A stretch of DNA of 64,000 bases from Lunularia cruciata (taxonomy: Eukaryota > Streptophyta > Marchantiopsida > Lunulariales > Lunulariaceae), in NCBI GenBank assembly GCA_948567375.1, contig OX419757.1, positions 67,456,001 through 67,520,000 of the forward strand, given 5' to 3'. Under the pieces are notes generated by a model. That model was not told where the DNA came from. It was given only the letters and a program-made list of their open reading frames with translations, and made no database searches. This document shows positions 1 to 11,430 of this stretch, one piece after another. How positions within the stretch are numbered: the first letter of the stretch is position 1; the number at the start of each line of letters is the position of its first letter. Both the position numbers and the translations under genes were made by a program.

Positions 1-1450
1 ATGTCAATATTATACTTAATTAGTATGATAAAGTTGTATACCATTACAAATATTATGGTTATTAGCATTCTTGTTTGCATGCAATTTATAGTCACCCGTA
101 TTTCTATCCTATTTAGTACTTGTCTTTTCCAAAATAATGAATTTTCTTATTGTGGTAAGAGATCAATCCATAAATTTGTAGGATTCTAATGGAACACTCT
201 TCACTTTCTCAATCCTCTCTTTAAATATTAAATTTCATTCATATTCATAGATAACTATAAGAAGATTCAATGGAAAAGATGAGTTCATTATTCATGTGCA
301 AATTGCTCACCAAAGCTACAAAGGAACATGCTAGGAAGTGAATGCACTATATTAGTCTCAACTTTATATTGTCTCATATTGACAAAAAATTTAAGAGCAT
401 GAAATTATTTTCTTATCTATCTTAAAATCCAACACCCTTGCACTCATTATTGAAACCAATTCCAAACAAAAAAATATCAATATTGCTAACCTTTAACTCA
501 AAGAATTTTACTTTCCCAACACTACCCCAATAAAATGAAGCTTGTAGCCAAAGCTAACTTATCTTCCATTATACAACTAATTATTTAGTCATACTCCACT
601 CAAGGAGATTTATTAGCCCTCTATTGTCTTTATGATGTTAATTTGATAGATTGACTCTCTCTTATTTATCAATTTCTTGCTTCTTATCTTTTATCTAGAT
701 TCTATGCTTTCCACTTTTATTTAATTATATAGATTTGATACTCTAAAGAATTAGGTTAAACTATACCTCCATTTTTCATGGTGGAGCTCATATATATAGA
801 AACCTTCTTGATTAAGAATTTCCTCCTTCTATTTAAAATTTCTAAAATTACTTCTTATATTTTATTCAATTGTAAGTTTTAATCTATTGAAAAACTGTAA
901 TTTTGGTAGTAGGTAGATAAAATTGTATTTCTATTTAAAGACTTAACCTCCCAAATGAACCAAATAAACAAAAGAATTCCTAAACTTACCCACCTTTGCA
1001 CTACTAGCACATTCTGATTTTAATTTTTAATTTTTGTAGATTAGTGAAACATTAGTAGAGCTATTAAGGCTAGAGCACAAGATTATGCTACTTATTATTG
1101 ACCTAAGAAGCTAATCATGTAGGAGGATGAGAAGATGATATAGGGAACACACCATATCTCTTCCGCATCCAAGGATCAAAAGGACAAAGCTCACATAATT
1201 GTGACTATTGTGATCATGACTCTTCTCATGGTCGTGAGTCCTCAACCTTGACAACTCTTTGGTCAAAGTTCATAGAATTTGGTTTAGTATTCCAAACATT
1301 GTTGGTTTAAAACATCATTGACCCAAGTGTCAATCAATCTTGTATGGTTCAAATAACTTGAATGCACCACATCCTAGACAAAGGACAAATTTTTTTGACA
1401 ATTCAGATTGGCCAAAATGCTTGCACATGTGAAAGAAATGATTCATCAAA
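1..1450. other. AT-rich spacer, no gene seen
   Basis: This stretch is strongly AT-rich. The only open frames are short, with no recognisable motif. No LTR end, RT motif or RNA gene was seen. A TATA-like TATATAAATGG near 1465 lies just before the first recognisable coding remnant and may belong to it. Confidence 0.5.
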
Positions 1451-1459
1451 GACACACTT

Positions 1460-3066
1460 ATGAACTATATAAATGGTTTGACCCAAGCTATAAATTTGAG
1501 GCTCTTGCTAGCCCAACTGCTTCTTTCAACTCAACAAATTTGTGAATTTGCACATAGAGTGTCAAGAAATTTCATCAGCAAGAAATGAGAGTTGAGAGAT
1601 TGAGGGATTGGATGATTGTGTGTTTGGGTAGGCATTGTCTTTTTGCAGATAGATCATGAGTATGTATGATGGCTTTCCCACCAAGAAGGCATAGAGTACT
1701 TTGGGAGGTGAATTTGAAATCACCCCGAGTGAGTAAGTGGGCCTTCCATTGTGGGAATAAGTTCATCCATAGCAAGAAACTTGATTCTCGTTGTGGAATT
1801 GGAACTTGAGTAACCTAGCAATGATTTTGGAAATGAGAGATAATTGAGATCTCAGATCAGATCTCACATCTTTAAAGGAGAATGTGCTTACATGGACAAA
1901 GGCTCATTAGCAAATGGTGCTTGAGCCTGTAATTGAATCTCTTTTAGATGAAATGATAATAGATACCCAATGGAGTTATCCCAAAAGTAGACTTAACAAG
2001 GAGATCAAGGTGGCATTCAAAGAGAAGAACTTGAGTTACGGGTGGAGAATAAGAGGATAGAAGGACTCATACAAAGAGCAATTGTTGAGGCAATCATGAA
2101 TTTTTTCAGGTCCAAGCATACCACATATGCAAACATAAGTCAAACTATCTTTTTCTAGTACCTTCATAAGGGACAATTAATGAATTGAACGATGATTTTT
2201 TATTAGTACGTTCAAGACATGTGTGGAGACATGAACAAGGATGATGAGGTCACTATCATTTTACCCTTTGTGATACATTTCTATATTAGGATGAAGCTGC
2301 TCACAAAGGAAGAAAAGAAGAAGTTCTGCTCACATTTTATCATTAGGTGTATTTTCATATGCACCTAAAAGCGGCCATATAGTATGAGAAGTATAGATTG
2401 GCCGATAAGAAGTATGAAAAATTGAACAACATGTATGTACAATGTGGACAAGGTATACAACATCTTGGGATTCTTCTAGCATGTTATCAGAATTATCAGC
2501 ATGACCAAAGGTGCAAGCATCCAAGAAGAGGAAGCTGCAAGTAATTGATGAGTTCTCAAGATAAGATTGTGATGAGGACAATCATGATGCAATAAGTGAA
2601 GATGTCATTATGGGATAAAAAAAGGTATCACTAAGATAAAAGAGACATCACAAGAAGAAGAGGTGAGTTAAGGAGTCCAAAAGAAGGATCAATGAGTGAG
2701 GAGTCCTTCACTTGCATTGAACTTTCATTGGACTCAAAAGAAAGAGCAAGCAAATAACAAGATGGTACACAATTAGTGCTATCACAAGAAGACATGAAAA
2801 AAAGGAAATAGAGTGCAAATTGTCAAATAAAGGTAAGGAGATCCTTCATGACTATGAAAAAGTCATGATCCCTTCAAAGGAGTTGAATTGCAAGACATCA
2901 TCCACAAGCAACCTCCAAAGTCACCATGATAATGAGGGTACTTCATTGGGTACAAAAGAAGGTACTGAGGTCTAAGCAAAAGGAGGAGAGAACAAAGAAG
3001 AATGGAGATCATTAGGCTAGAGAAGCATCCATGTTCAAAGACATCATGAAGGAAATCATGAAGGCC
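1460..3066 (+). pseudogene. Family C protein remnant, N-terminal half (plant-mobile-like domain)
   Basis: Broken frames here resemble the open 322-codon frame at 56538-57506. The clearest block is at about 2030-2340: an ILPFVIHFYIRMKLL-type segment matches VPFAVHFYLGLNLL in the intact copy, and a SKHTTYANISQTIFF segment matches ERTTYVMKHQAVFF. Several stops and frameshifts interrupt it. An acidic, Lys/Glu-rich linker follows to 3066, where element A1 is inserted; the frame resumes at 10340 (MFKDIMKEIMKA before, MEKNSMQMYMQ after). The domain resembles the plant mobile or putative plant transposon families found in retroelement-associated proteins. That assignment rests on remembered family character, not on a search. 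Confidence 0.6.
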
Positions 3067-3762
3067 TGTGAGCCGGCCTATCTCTCACTCAAGACAAACC
3101 TCTGATGGCTATTATGGTAGCACACCATGACTAAGAAGGAAAAGAACCCCAACTCCATCATACTCCTCCAAGGTTAACACTCCAAGACTCAAGACATTGC
3201 TCACTAGAGAACTCAATGAGAGAGATAGTTGCAAATGAAAGGATGATGAGTACCTCCTCACTCCTACTTTATATACTTGTGAAATAGTTATGCACCAAAG
3301 TTACTAATTATAGGAGTAACTCAAGTTACTAGGCTAAAATTCAAGTAAAGTCAAAAATTATAAAGGAATATCCATCCACATGGGCATATTCTACTAAGCA
3401 TGTGATCTTATCTTGACCCAACCACTAAGTCAAGGATTCCTTTACATGGGCAATCCTTGGACTGTAGAAGAATCCAAAACAAAAAGGCTTGCAAGCCCAA
3501 GAGTTCTCAACTCTTTGCTCAAAGCCAAACACCTAGGAATAATAAAAGTCAACAGATTGGAACCCAAAATAGTGGTCCTCATCTTTTCCACTTCCTCTAA
3601 AGTAAGGTTTCCACTATCTTGGCTACGACTAACATTAGCTAATCATGACTAATGTAGAACCATCCTTTATCTCTATATAAATAATATCTCTCAAGTATCT
3701 ATAATACTAAGCTAAATATCATAACACCACAATACTACACACATGCACAAATAGGTGTTACA
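3067..3762 (-). repeat. A1 3' LTR
   Basis: The LTR begins TGTGAGCCGGCC and ends GGTGTTACA as read on the plus strand, so it is TGTAACACC...GGCTCACA in element orientation. It is about 696 bp and matches the family A LTRs at 42644, 43853, 50974 and 60661. It directly adjoins the integrase end of the element through a short purine-containing stretch. Confidence 0.88.
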
Positions 3763-3810
3763 TTTACCCCCAGACTAAGTTTTCACTTTGTCCTCAAAGT
3801 GAAGGTCTCT

Positions 3811-6432
3811 CTACCTTCTATGATACATTTTCAACTTATCATGGTCAATTCTATCAAAGTGTCTTCCTCCCAACTCCTTGATCATAGGTGTAATTGCCCC
3901 ACACCTTCTCCACTATGAAAGGTCCAAAGTACTTAGGCAAAAACTTCTTTTTCACTCTCTTGAATCAAATAGAATCAAACAACATTACCCAATCACCTTC
4001 TTTGAAAGGCTCTACCTTCTTCTTGCCTTGCTTCTTGTCATAGCTCTCCTTTTGTTTCCTTTGAGCTTACTCCACTCAAACCATAGCAATTGCTCTTGCC
4101 TCTTCCAATTCCATGAGTTGATCCTTCCTTGACTTCTCTACATCACCTCCTTGTGCTTTCTTCAATCTCCTATGAATGCTTTGGAAGGTAGGAAGTGAAT
4201 AGGTAAGGTAGACTCAATACCATATACCAATTGAAATGGAGAAAATCTTGTGAAAGTCTTCATGGTTGTCTTGTACTGCCACAAAATTGCATGAATCCTC
4301 TTGTCCCAATGATGTTTAGCTCCTTCTATTTTTGCAACTTTGGCCAACATCGTGCACAAGGTCTGATAGGTTCTCTCTGCCAAGCCATTGGAATTTGGCT
4401 TATAGGATGTAGTTGCTCTATGTGTGATAGAGAAATGTCATAGGATGGCTGTAGTAATGCTTCATGTAAACTCTCATTGTCTATCATAAACCAACTCCAA
4501 AGGGCATCCAAAGCTAGTGATAATGGGTTCATAAAGAAATCTACCAACTTCATCTTCATTCTTTTCCCTCAATGGTTTGGCCTCAACCCACTTGGTGAGA
4601 AAATGAGTAATTACGACAATGCACCAATCATTCTTTGGGGTTTTATTGAGAGGACCTACAAAATCAATTCACCACTTCTCAAAAGGTCCAATACAAGAAT
4701 TGACCTAAGTGATGGAGTGAAAGTAGATTTTCTAGCAAAAGCTTGACAAACATGACAAGTTTTGCAGTAATCAAGACAATCCTAGAAAATTCTTCTCTAA
4801 TGGTAACTTGCATCTAGAATCTTGAAAGTAGTCACCTTTCTTGCAAAGTGTCCTCCACACATTAAACCTTAATGAAACTCCTTTATAAGTAGGATAGACT
4901 CTTTCTTACCCACTGCTCTTTGAAGTAGACCATCTGCTCCTTGGTGAAAAAGAATATCCTCCACCATTGTGTAAGGTCTAGGTGTTGCTACAAGGGCCTT
5001 CCTCTCTCTAGCATGCATGCCTTCTAGATAGTTATCTCTTGTCACAAAATCCACAATCTCCTTGTTATCCATTGGAACCTCTTGAGTGATTGAGATTGTC
5101 ATGAAGTCCTCATCCGGGAATGAATCATTCACTAGCTCATCTCCATCATAATCATAGGCCCTAGATAACAAATTGGCATTTGCATGTTTCTTTCCTGGCC
5201 TATCCTCAATGGTATAGTCATACTCAAACAAGAGTATCATCCACCTTGCTAGTCTCCCTTCAACATTAGGCTTATTGAAGATGTACTTCAAAGGCTTGTG
5301 ATCAATGAAAATGGTGGCTTTCCTTCCAATCAAGTAGTGTCTAAATTTCTTGAGACCAAATATCACTGCCAACCCTTCTCTCTCCGTGACAGAGTAGTTC
5401 TTCTCTGCTGAAACCATCTGCCTACTAGCATAAGCTATTGAATGATCATGCACATCTTGGTCTAATTGACTAAGAGTGCATCCTATAGCTTCATTATAAG
5501 TATTAGTGTAGAGGATGAAAGGCTTATTCCAATCAGGTTTAGCAAGAATTGGAGCTACAATAAGGGATTGCTTGAGCTCCTCAAAAGCTTTGAGAGCCTC
5601 CTTGTCCCCCAAAATCACCATGTATTCTACATCCTTCTTCATGTAGATGGTGAATGCATAAGCCTTGTTGGAAAATGAGAAGATGAACCTCCTATAATAC
5701 CCAACCATCCCCAAGAAATTGGAGTAACTTTGTCAAGCTTGAAGGAAATGGAAGGTCTGATATTTTCCTCACCTTCTCAAGGTCAATTGCTATTCTATCC
5801 TTGGAGATGATGTGGCCCAAAAGTAGACCTTCATATCTCTTGCCATTCTTTTTCTTCACAATGTCAATTGGAAACACCCATTTTGAATTCTCTACCTCAA
5901 AGATAAATCTGGCCTTCTTGAGCTTATCAATCTCCTCCTTCACAACCAAAGATATTGGTGGGCTAATGCAATGTTGCTTTTGGCGGATTGGTCTTGCATG
6001 TGACTCCACTTCTATCTTGTGCTCCTCCAAGATGACTTCCTTTAGATCCTTGTAACTAAAAGCAAACACATGGATGAACTTGTGGAAAATCTCCTCAAAT
6101 CTCACCTTCTCCTCCTTGGTAACATTTGGGCTATACTTGAGGGTAGATAACCTCCTCTCTATCTCCTCAAGTGTCAATGGTGATTTATCAATGTCCTTCA
6201 AAATCCTTGGCTTAGGTGCAAAATCCATAGCACACAAGGGATACACATTTGAATCAGATTCAGATTCATCCTCCTCCGTGGAAATCTCTTCTTCCATGCT
6301 TGTGTCCACACCTGAAGCTCCTTCTTCAGAATCTAGTTCACAATAATCAAAAGATGGTGTATTTAAATGTGAAGTTTTGGTGGTATTAGTCACAAGAACT
6401 ATGACTCTATGGTTTGATGGCTCAGTTCTCAA
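3811..6432 (-). pseudogene. A1 pol remnant (RT with deleted core, RNaseH, integrase)
   Basis: The frame at 5692-6432 encodes the acidic linker and N-terminal RT, then jumps from KKKNGK to EGLLLGHIISKD. Comparison with A3 shows that about 390 bp of RT, including the catalytic FIDD box, has been removed. The 281-codon frame at 4869-5714 carries the RNaseH domain (YTNTYNEAIG, where A3 has YTDAS; FIDHKPLKY; HANANLLSR). Integrase continues to about 3811 in several frames, with the DD35E neighbourhood degraded. These are reverse transcription and integration functions of a gypsy element. The deletion makes this RT certainly inactive. Confidence 0.82.
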
Positions 6433-8174
6433 GTACCTTTTGTGCCATCAATCAATTGTGCATGCTGCTCTCAACCATGGCCTCCCAAAAAGTAAGTCAT
6501 AGCTTGAATCTTTCAAGACTTGGAAAGTCATGAGATTTTGAACTCCCATAATTGAAGGTACCACCTTATCCATCACCCCTACTGGTCAAACTTGTTGCTT
6601 TTTTTCCATGCTCACCATAAATGTTGAAGGTCTAGAGGGTATCATACCCAACTTCTTCATCAACCTTTCTGATATGGCATTCACTACTTATCCTCCATCA
6701 ACCACTGCATCCTTGATGTTGTGACCATTCACTCTCACATCAATCTTGGAGGCATATTCATAGGTCTCCCATGGTGTTGGCTTGCACCACCCCCATTGAT
6801 ACTAGAGCTTTTTCCTTCTTCTTCCTCTTGCTCCTTGTAGAACTCAAACCACCTCTAAGCTCCTTTCTCAAGGTAGGGTTCAAAGCAATCAATTGACCCA
6901 CTATGATGTTAGCCTTGTGACTACCAACATCCTCAAGCACATTGTAGTTCCATTGTTGCTTTGGAATCAAGAAATCTTCCATCCTCAACTTCTTCCTTGG
7001 AGTCTTTGTTGTTGATGGTGCTGAGGTGCAAGTGCTCCTAGTAGATATAGGAGTATCCTTGAGAAGAGTGAATATCCTTTGCAAGATAAGCTCTCTTCTT
7101 CTCTTGTGCCAAAGCTCCAAATTAAGACCCTTGGAGTTTGAGCACTCTCCCTTCTCATACTTGCTCTCAACGACATCTATGGATGCTATCTCCTTAACTT
7201 TTTTTTGGATTAGGAGCCACTTGGGTTTGACTAACTCTCTCTTTCCCTCTATTGGTTCCATCAAAATCCCTTCCTCCATGGTAAGTGGAATTTGGGCAAT
7301 TCCTTTGGATATGGCCTCTCCTCCACAACCAAAACAATTTCTATCATTGAAATTGTTGGTTTATTGGCCTCCTCTATATGGATAGTTTCCATAAGTCCTA
7401 GGCCCTCTCCCTACATTTTGATCAACATCTCTCTTCTCCATAGTTGCACCACACTGATCTTGAAATCTGCAAGTTGTTTTGTGATGGTTTGAAGTGGATC
7501 TTTTGGTGGAGGTGCAAGAATTGGAGCAACTACTACTTGTGGTGCAACCCTTGCCACCAAAAAATCAAAAATTCCCCCATACTTGTAGCCTTGAGGAGGA
7601 TGCACAACCTCCTTCACCACCAAATCACTCTCATCCCCTTCCAACTCTCCTCCATATGAATTGCAATCTTGATAGTTTCAACCTTGGAAGAAGGTTTCTC
7701 ATATCTCACCTTGCTTCTTATTTGTGGTCTCAATCCTCCCACAAAATTCTTGGTGAGCATAGCTCCTATGCCAATCATAGTAGTCTCCACATCATCCCCA
7801 CCTTTCCTTAACACTATGCAAAATCTGGACTCTCACTTCTACACTCTTCCACATAAACTCTCACTTTCTCTCCATCTCCTTGCTTGAGAAAGTTAGCCTC
7901 ACTCATCAATCTCTCAGAAGTCTCATCTGGAAGAAAGATCTCAATGATTGCTCAAGTCAAACTCTACCAAGACTCTTCTTGCACATCTTTCTTCTCTCTT
8001 TTGGTATTCTGACTCATACCATGTAACTGATGCATCCTCAAAGAAATCTAGTAATAATGAGTTCCACTCATTCTTCCTTAACTCATTGTTTCCTATGAAA
8101 GCTCTCTTGAAGTCTCTCACAAAGGCCTCCACATCTTCTCCATCCTTGCCAAAGAAAATTGGAAGTTTCCCCAT
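6433..8174 (-). pseudogene. A1 gag-protease remnant
   Basis: The start corresponds to the MGKLPxFFGKDGEDVEAF N-terminus of the intact gag in A3. The capsid-like part is open for about 77 codons and then shifts frame repeatedly. The zinc-knuckle region near 7300 is out of frame and its Cys-His pattern is no longer readable in one frame. The protease part (valid-gypsy type with VDGG in A3) lies near 6680-6720 and is interrupted. Gag would form the virus-like particle and the protease would cleave the polyprotein. No function is expected from this copy. Confidence 0.75.
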
Positions 8175-8413
8175 CTTACCCCTCACTATCTTTCTTTTCT
8201 CTCCATTTTTCTTTTTCTCTTTTCTTTTCTCTCACTCTATAACTAATAGAGTATGTACATGACTAACACCATTCAAGAGTAATCCACTTTAGAGAACACA
8301 AAAGGTTTTGATTGTTCCAAGATTTCTATAGCAACATCAAACCAAATCCTAGAGTGCATATAATTGAACCCTCATGGATAGTTTATCCATAAATTGAAAG
8401 ATTATCTCCATCA

Positions 8414-8878
8414 CTAATCTTGAGAACTAGCTGATGAAGGTGATAGTATTTCTATAGTTGTACTATGACTCTCCCCAAAATCCATCACCAGAGTCTCCAA
8501 AAGTGTTTTTACTCCACTACACTCATGTCCTTTTGGAAGTCCTTCAACTCCACAAACCTCACACAACTCCTTGGTCTTAGATCTTCTTCTTCCCAATCTT
8601 GGTGAAGAAGGTCCAACATGCAAACCCAAGTCAAGCAATCCTCTCCTTTCTTTCTATCTCTTTTTCTCAAAGTTCAATGGACATGAACTTGCCTTCTCTC
8701 CACATAGAAAGCACTTAGACTCACTCCTTCCTCCAAGTGGTGTAGGTTTTTGGAGCCACTCAATACTCTCTTCAAATTCTATTTTAAACTCTCTTTTCCT
8801 CAAATCCACCCCTACAATCACCTCAAACCCTTGGGGAACCTTGCATAGTCTCAATTTCCACTCTTGATGACCATCCAT
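8414..8878 (-). pseudogene. A1 ORF1 remnant (extra zinc-knuckle protein)
   Basis: This is the family A ORF1, starting MDGHQEWKLRLCKVPQGFEV. It is broken into 8654-8878 and 8414-8638 by a frameshift near 8640-8654. The first zinc knuckle is reduced (CFLCGEKASSC has lost the G-H part of CX2CX4HX4C). The second cluster, CEVCGVEGLPKGHEC, remains. See the intact copies at 49642-50115 and 62205-62678 for the full protein. Confidence 0.7.
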
Positions 8879-9514
8879 GTTCCCAAGATGAATCTAAATA
8901 CTCAAACATACTTTTTGTTGGTCTCAAACTCCTCATGCATGAGATCTCAACTCTGCAGAATTGACCCTTCCTCACAATGTCACTCAAATCTCTCAATTAG
9001 TATATCACAATCCTCTAAAAAAATTTAAAAACTTGATCATAACTCCAGGACATCCCTCCCTCAAAAATTTCAGATCTTTTCATTGAGCCATTTGGCCTAG
9101 ACACCTCTCTATTCAGCACACATATTTCAGATTTGGTATGAAAACCACCCCCTCACTTTAAAAACTCACAACTCTTTGTGCAAGATCTTTTTATGTCAGC
9201 AAGTAGAATACAATGCAATTAATGTTCTTGGAAATTTTCAAGGCAATCCACTGAAAATTTAAGAAATGGAAGACTCTGTACAACTTTCCATAGAGCATGT
9301 ATTTGCGGGAGCAATTTACCTTATCAACTTTCAAAAATTCTAGCCTAGTGGGCATAGTAGATCTCACAATAATTACAAGTATGATAACTTAAGGATAACC
9401 TAAGCTTTCATGTCTAGAAATTTCAAGTCCAGATCTCAAACTTGAGATTTTGCCCAAAAATCACTTCAATCCCCAAAATCTGCAATCCACCTCACACAAG
9501 CTCTCCAAATGCTC

Positions 9515-9719
9515 TCAAGTGTACAAGATGTACAAAATCACCTCATAGACATCATAATGAACTACAGTGTATACAAATGGATCCAAGTTCTCTAACATAA
9601 GTTCAACCCTCTCCTCCCCTAAAGTTCTCTCCAAGTAAGCTTTCATAGCATTCTGTCCAATATAGAATTATATGCGGAACATTATCTTGCCTTCTTGAGA
9701 GGTCCCGACAATAGAACCA
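9515..9719 (-). other. A1 primer binding site and ORF0 remnant
   Basis: Reading minus from 9719, TGGTTCTATTGTCGGGACC follows the LTR after four T residues and resembles the 3' end of tRNA-Glu with a few changes. The ATG at 9682 opens an ORF0 copy (MFRI, then a stop), and later residues such as LERTLGEERVELMLEN are still recognisable. Confidence 0.6.
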
Positions 9720-9723
9720 AAAA

Positions 9724-10339
9724 TGTGAGCCGGCCTATCTCTCACTCTGATGGATGTTATGATAGCGCACCATGGACTAAGAAGGCAAGGAATGCCAACT
9801 CCATCATACTCCTCCAAGGCTAACACTCCAAGACTAAAGACATTCCTCACTAGAGAACTCAATGAGAGAGAAATAATTGCAAATGAAAGGATGATGAGTA
9901 CTTCCTCACCCCTTGTTTATATACTTTTGAAATAGTTATGCACCAAAGTTACTAATTACCGGATTAACTCAAGTTACTAGGCTAAAAGTCAAGTAAAGTC
10001 AAAAAGTATAAAGGAATATCTATCCACATGGGCATAGTCCACTAAGCATGTGATCTCATCTTGACCCAACCACTAAGTCAAGGATTCCTTCACATGGGCT
10101 ATCCTTGGACTACAGAAGAATCCAAAACAAAAAGGTCAACACACTAGAATCCAAAATAGTGGTGTTCATCTTTTCTACTTCCTCTAAAGTAAGGTTTCCA
10201 CTATCTTAGTTATGACTAGCTTAGCTAATCATGACTAATGTAGAACCATCCTTCATCTCTATATAAATAATATGTCTCAAGTATCTGTTATACTAAGCTA
10301 AGTATCATAATCCCACATACATACACAAATAGGTGTTAC
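9724..10339 (-). repeat. A1 5' LTR (internally deleted)
   Basis: It begins TGTGAGCCGGCC and ends GGTGTTAC, with the terminal A lost or absorbed in the target duplication. Compared with the 3' LTR it lacks about 12 bp near its plus-strand left end and about 70 bp around 10133. It includes the family TATA region near 9918. Confidence 0.8.
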
Positions 10340-11430
10340 GGGCCATGGAGAAGAACTCCATGCAAATGTACATGCAGGAAGGTGGGGTAGATGTGCACTT
10401 GGCTGAAGATGAAACTAGTGCTCACAAGGAAGCACAAGAAAAAATTACATATTTTGCTTCCCACCAAGGAGAAGATAGAGAATGAGCAAGAGAAGGACAA
10501 AATTTGGGACAAACAAGCCTCAAGATGAAGAAGATGTAAGTTGGCTCAAACACAAATGAATATCCCTCTCATGGGAAGTGATCAATATGGTATGTCTAGC
10601 TCTTCACAAGTGAAAAAAAATTTGTCCCTATTATTTGGAATTAGAAGTGAACATTACCAACCACATGCAGTTGGTTGTTCATCTTCATTGAGTTGCTCAA
10701 GCAATTAACAAGAGAAGGCAAAAACTCATGAGGTGCTCAAGGAGATCAAGAAGCAACTTGAAAATGAAGAAATGATTTGTTGTGCATGGCAAAAAATGAT
10801 GGACAAATAGAGGAAGGTGTGAGATGGGACAAATATGATGGAGATCTATAGAGAGCACAAATCAAGGTATGAGTACTCAATTGAAGGATTGAACAATAAA
10901 CTGTAGAACATGACAAACAGATTTTTACTCAAGACAAAAGTTACTACATTGAAGACTGAGTTAGAGAAGGCACAAGTCAAGATTTTCACTTATAAGATTA
11001 CTTATGTGAATTATAAAGACCTTGCAGAAATCCACATTGAGGAGTTGACCAAGTAGGTTGATAGACAAATGAAGAGAGAAGACCTCATCTGAGTCCATGT
11101 GAGACAAGAACTAGAAGAGGAAATTCAAAATATTTGTGTGAGCTTGGAGGAGGACTGTACAAGAGAGCTCATAACAATAAAAATGGTGGGGGAACCAAAT
11201 GATCAAGCACATAGAGAAATTAGCAAGAACATTATCACATCAAGTCAAAATGTGTGATCTCAAGACCTAAATTCAAGTATTAGAGGCAAATTCAACAACA
11301 ATAGTAGCTCATACTCTTGTCCACTCATCTATAGGGGCACAAGAACCAAAAGTTTAAGGAGATTTTGAATATGATGCTTCTTAAATTTGCAAATTACAAG
11401 GAAAAGGTTGAATTTTTCATTAGGATGTGT
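10340..11430 (+). pseudogene. Family C protein remnant, coiled-coil C-terminal half
   Basis: The coding sequence resumes directly after A1 with MEKNSMQMYMQEGGVDVHL. Glu/Lys/Leu/Gln-rich heptad-like stretches such as KTELEKAQVKIFTYKI and RQELEEEIQNICVSLEED point to a long coiled coil. In-frame stops are frequent. It corresponds in order to the coiled-coil tail of copy C3 on the other strand at about 58.0-59.1 kb. Function is unknown. Confidence 0.55.

Larger units (their letters stand above)
3067..10339 (-). mobile_element. A1: Ty3/gypsy LTR retrotransposon, both LTRs, internally decayed
   Basis: Two LTRs of the same family bound gag, protease, RNaseH and integrase remnants, all reading minus. 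The flanks carry AGGCC on the left and GGGCC on the right, a near-perfect 5-bp target duplication. The interrupted family C coding sequence is continuous across the insertion, which confirms the boundaries. The 5' LTR is about 80 bp shorter than the 3' LTR because of two deletions. The catalytic core of RT is deleted and all long frames are broken, so the copy cannot move by itself. Confidence 0.88.

Noticed and set aside
1-189. 62-codon open frame at the left edge
   Set aside because: Low-complexity hydrophobic product in AT-rich DNA without homologous features.
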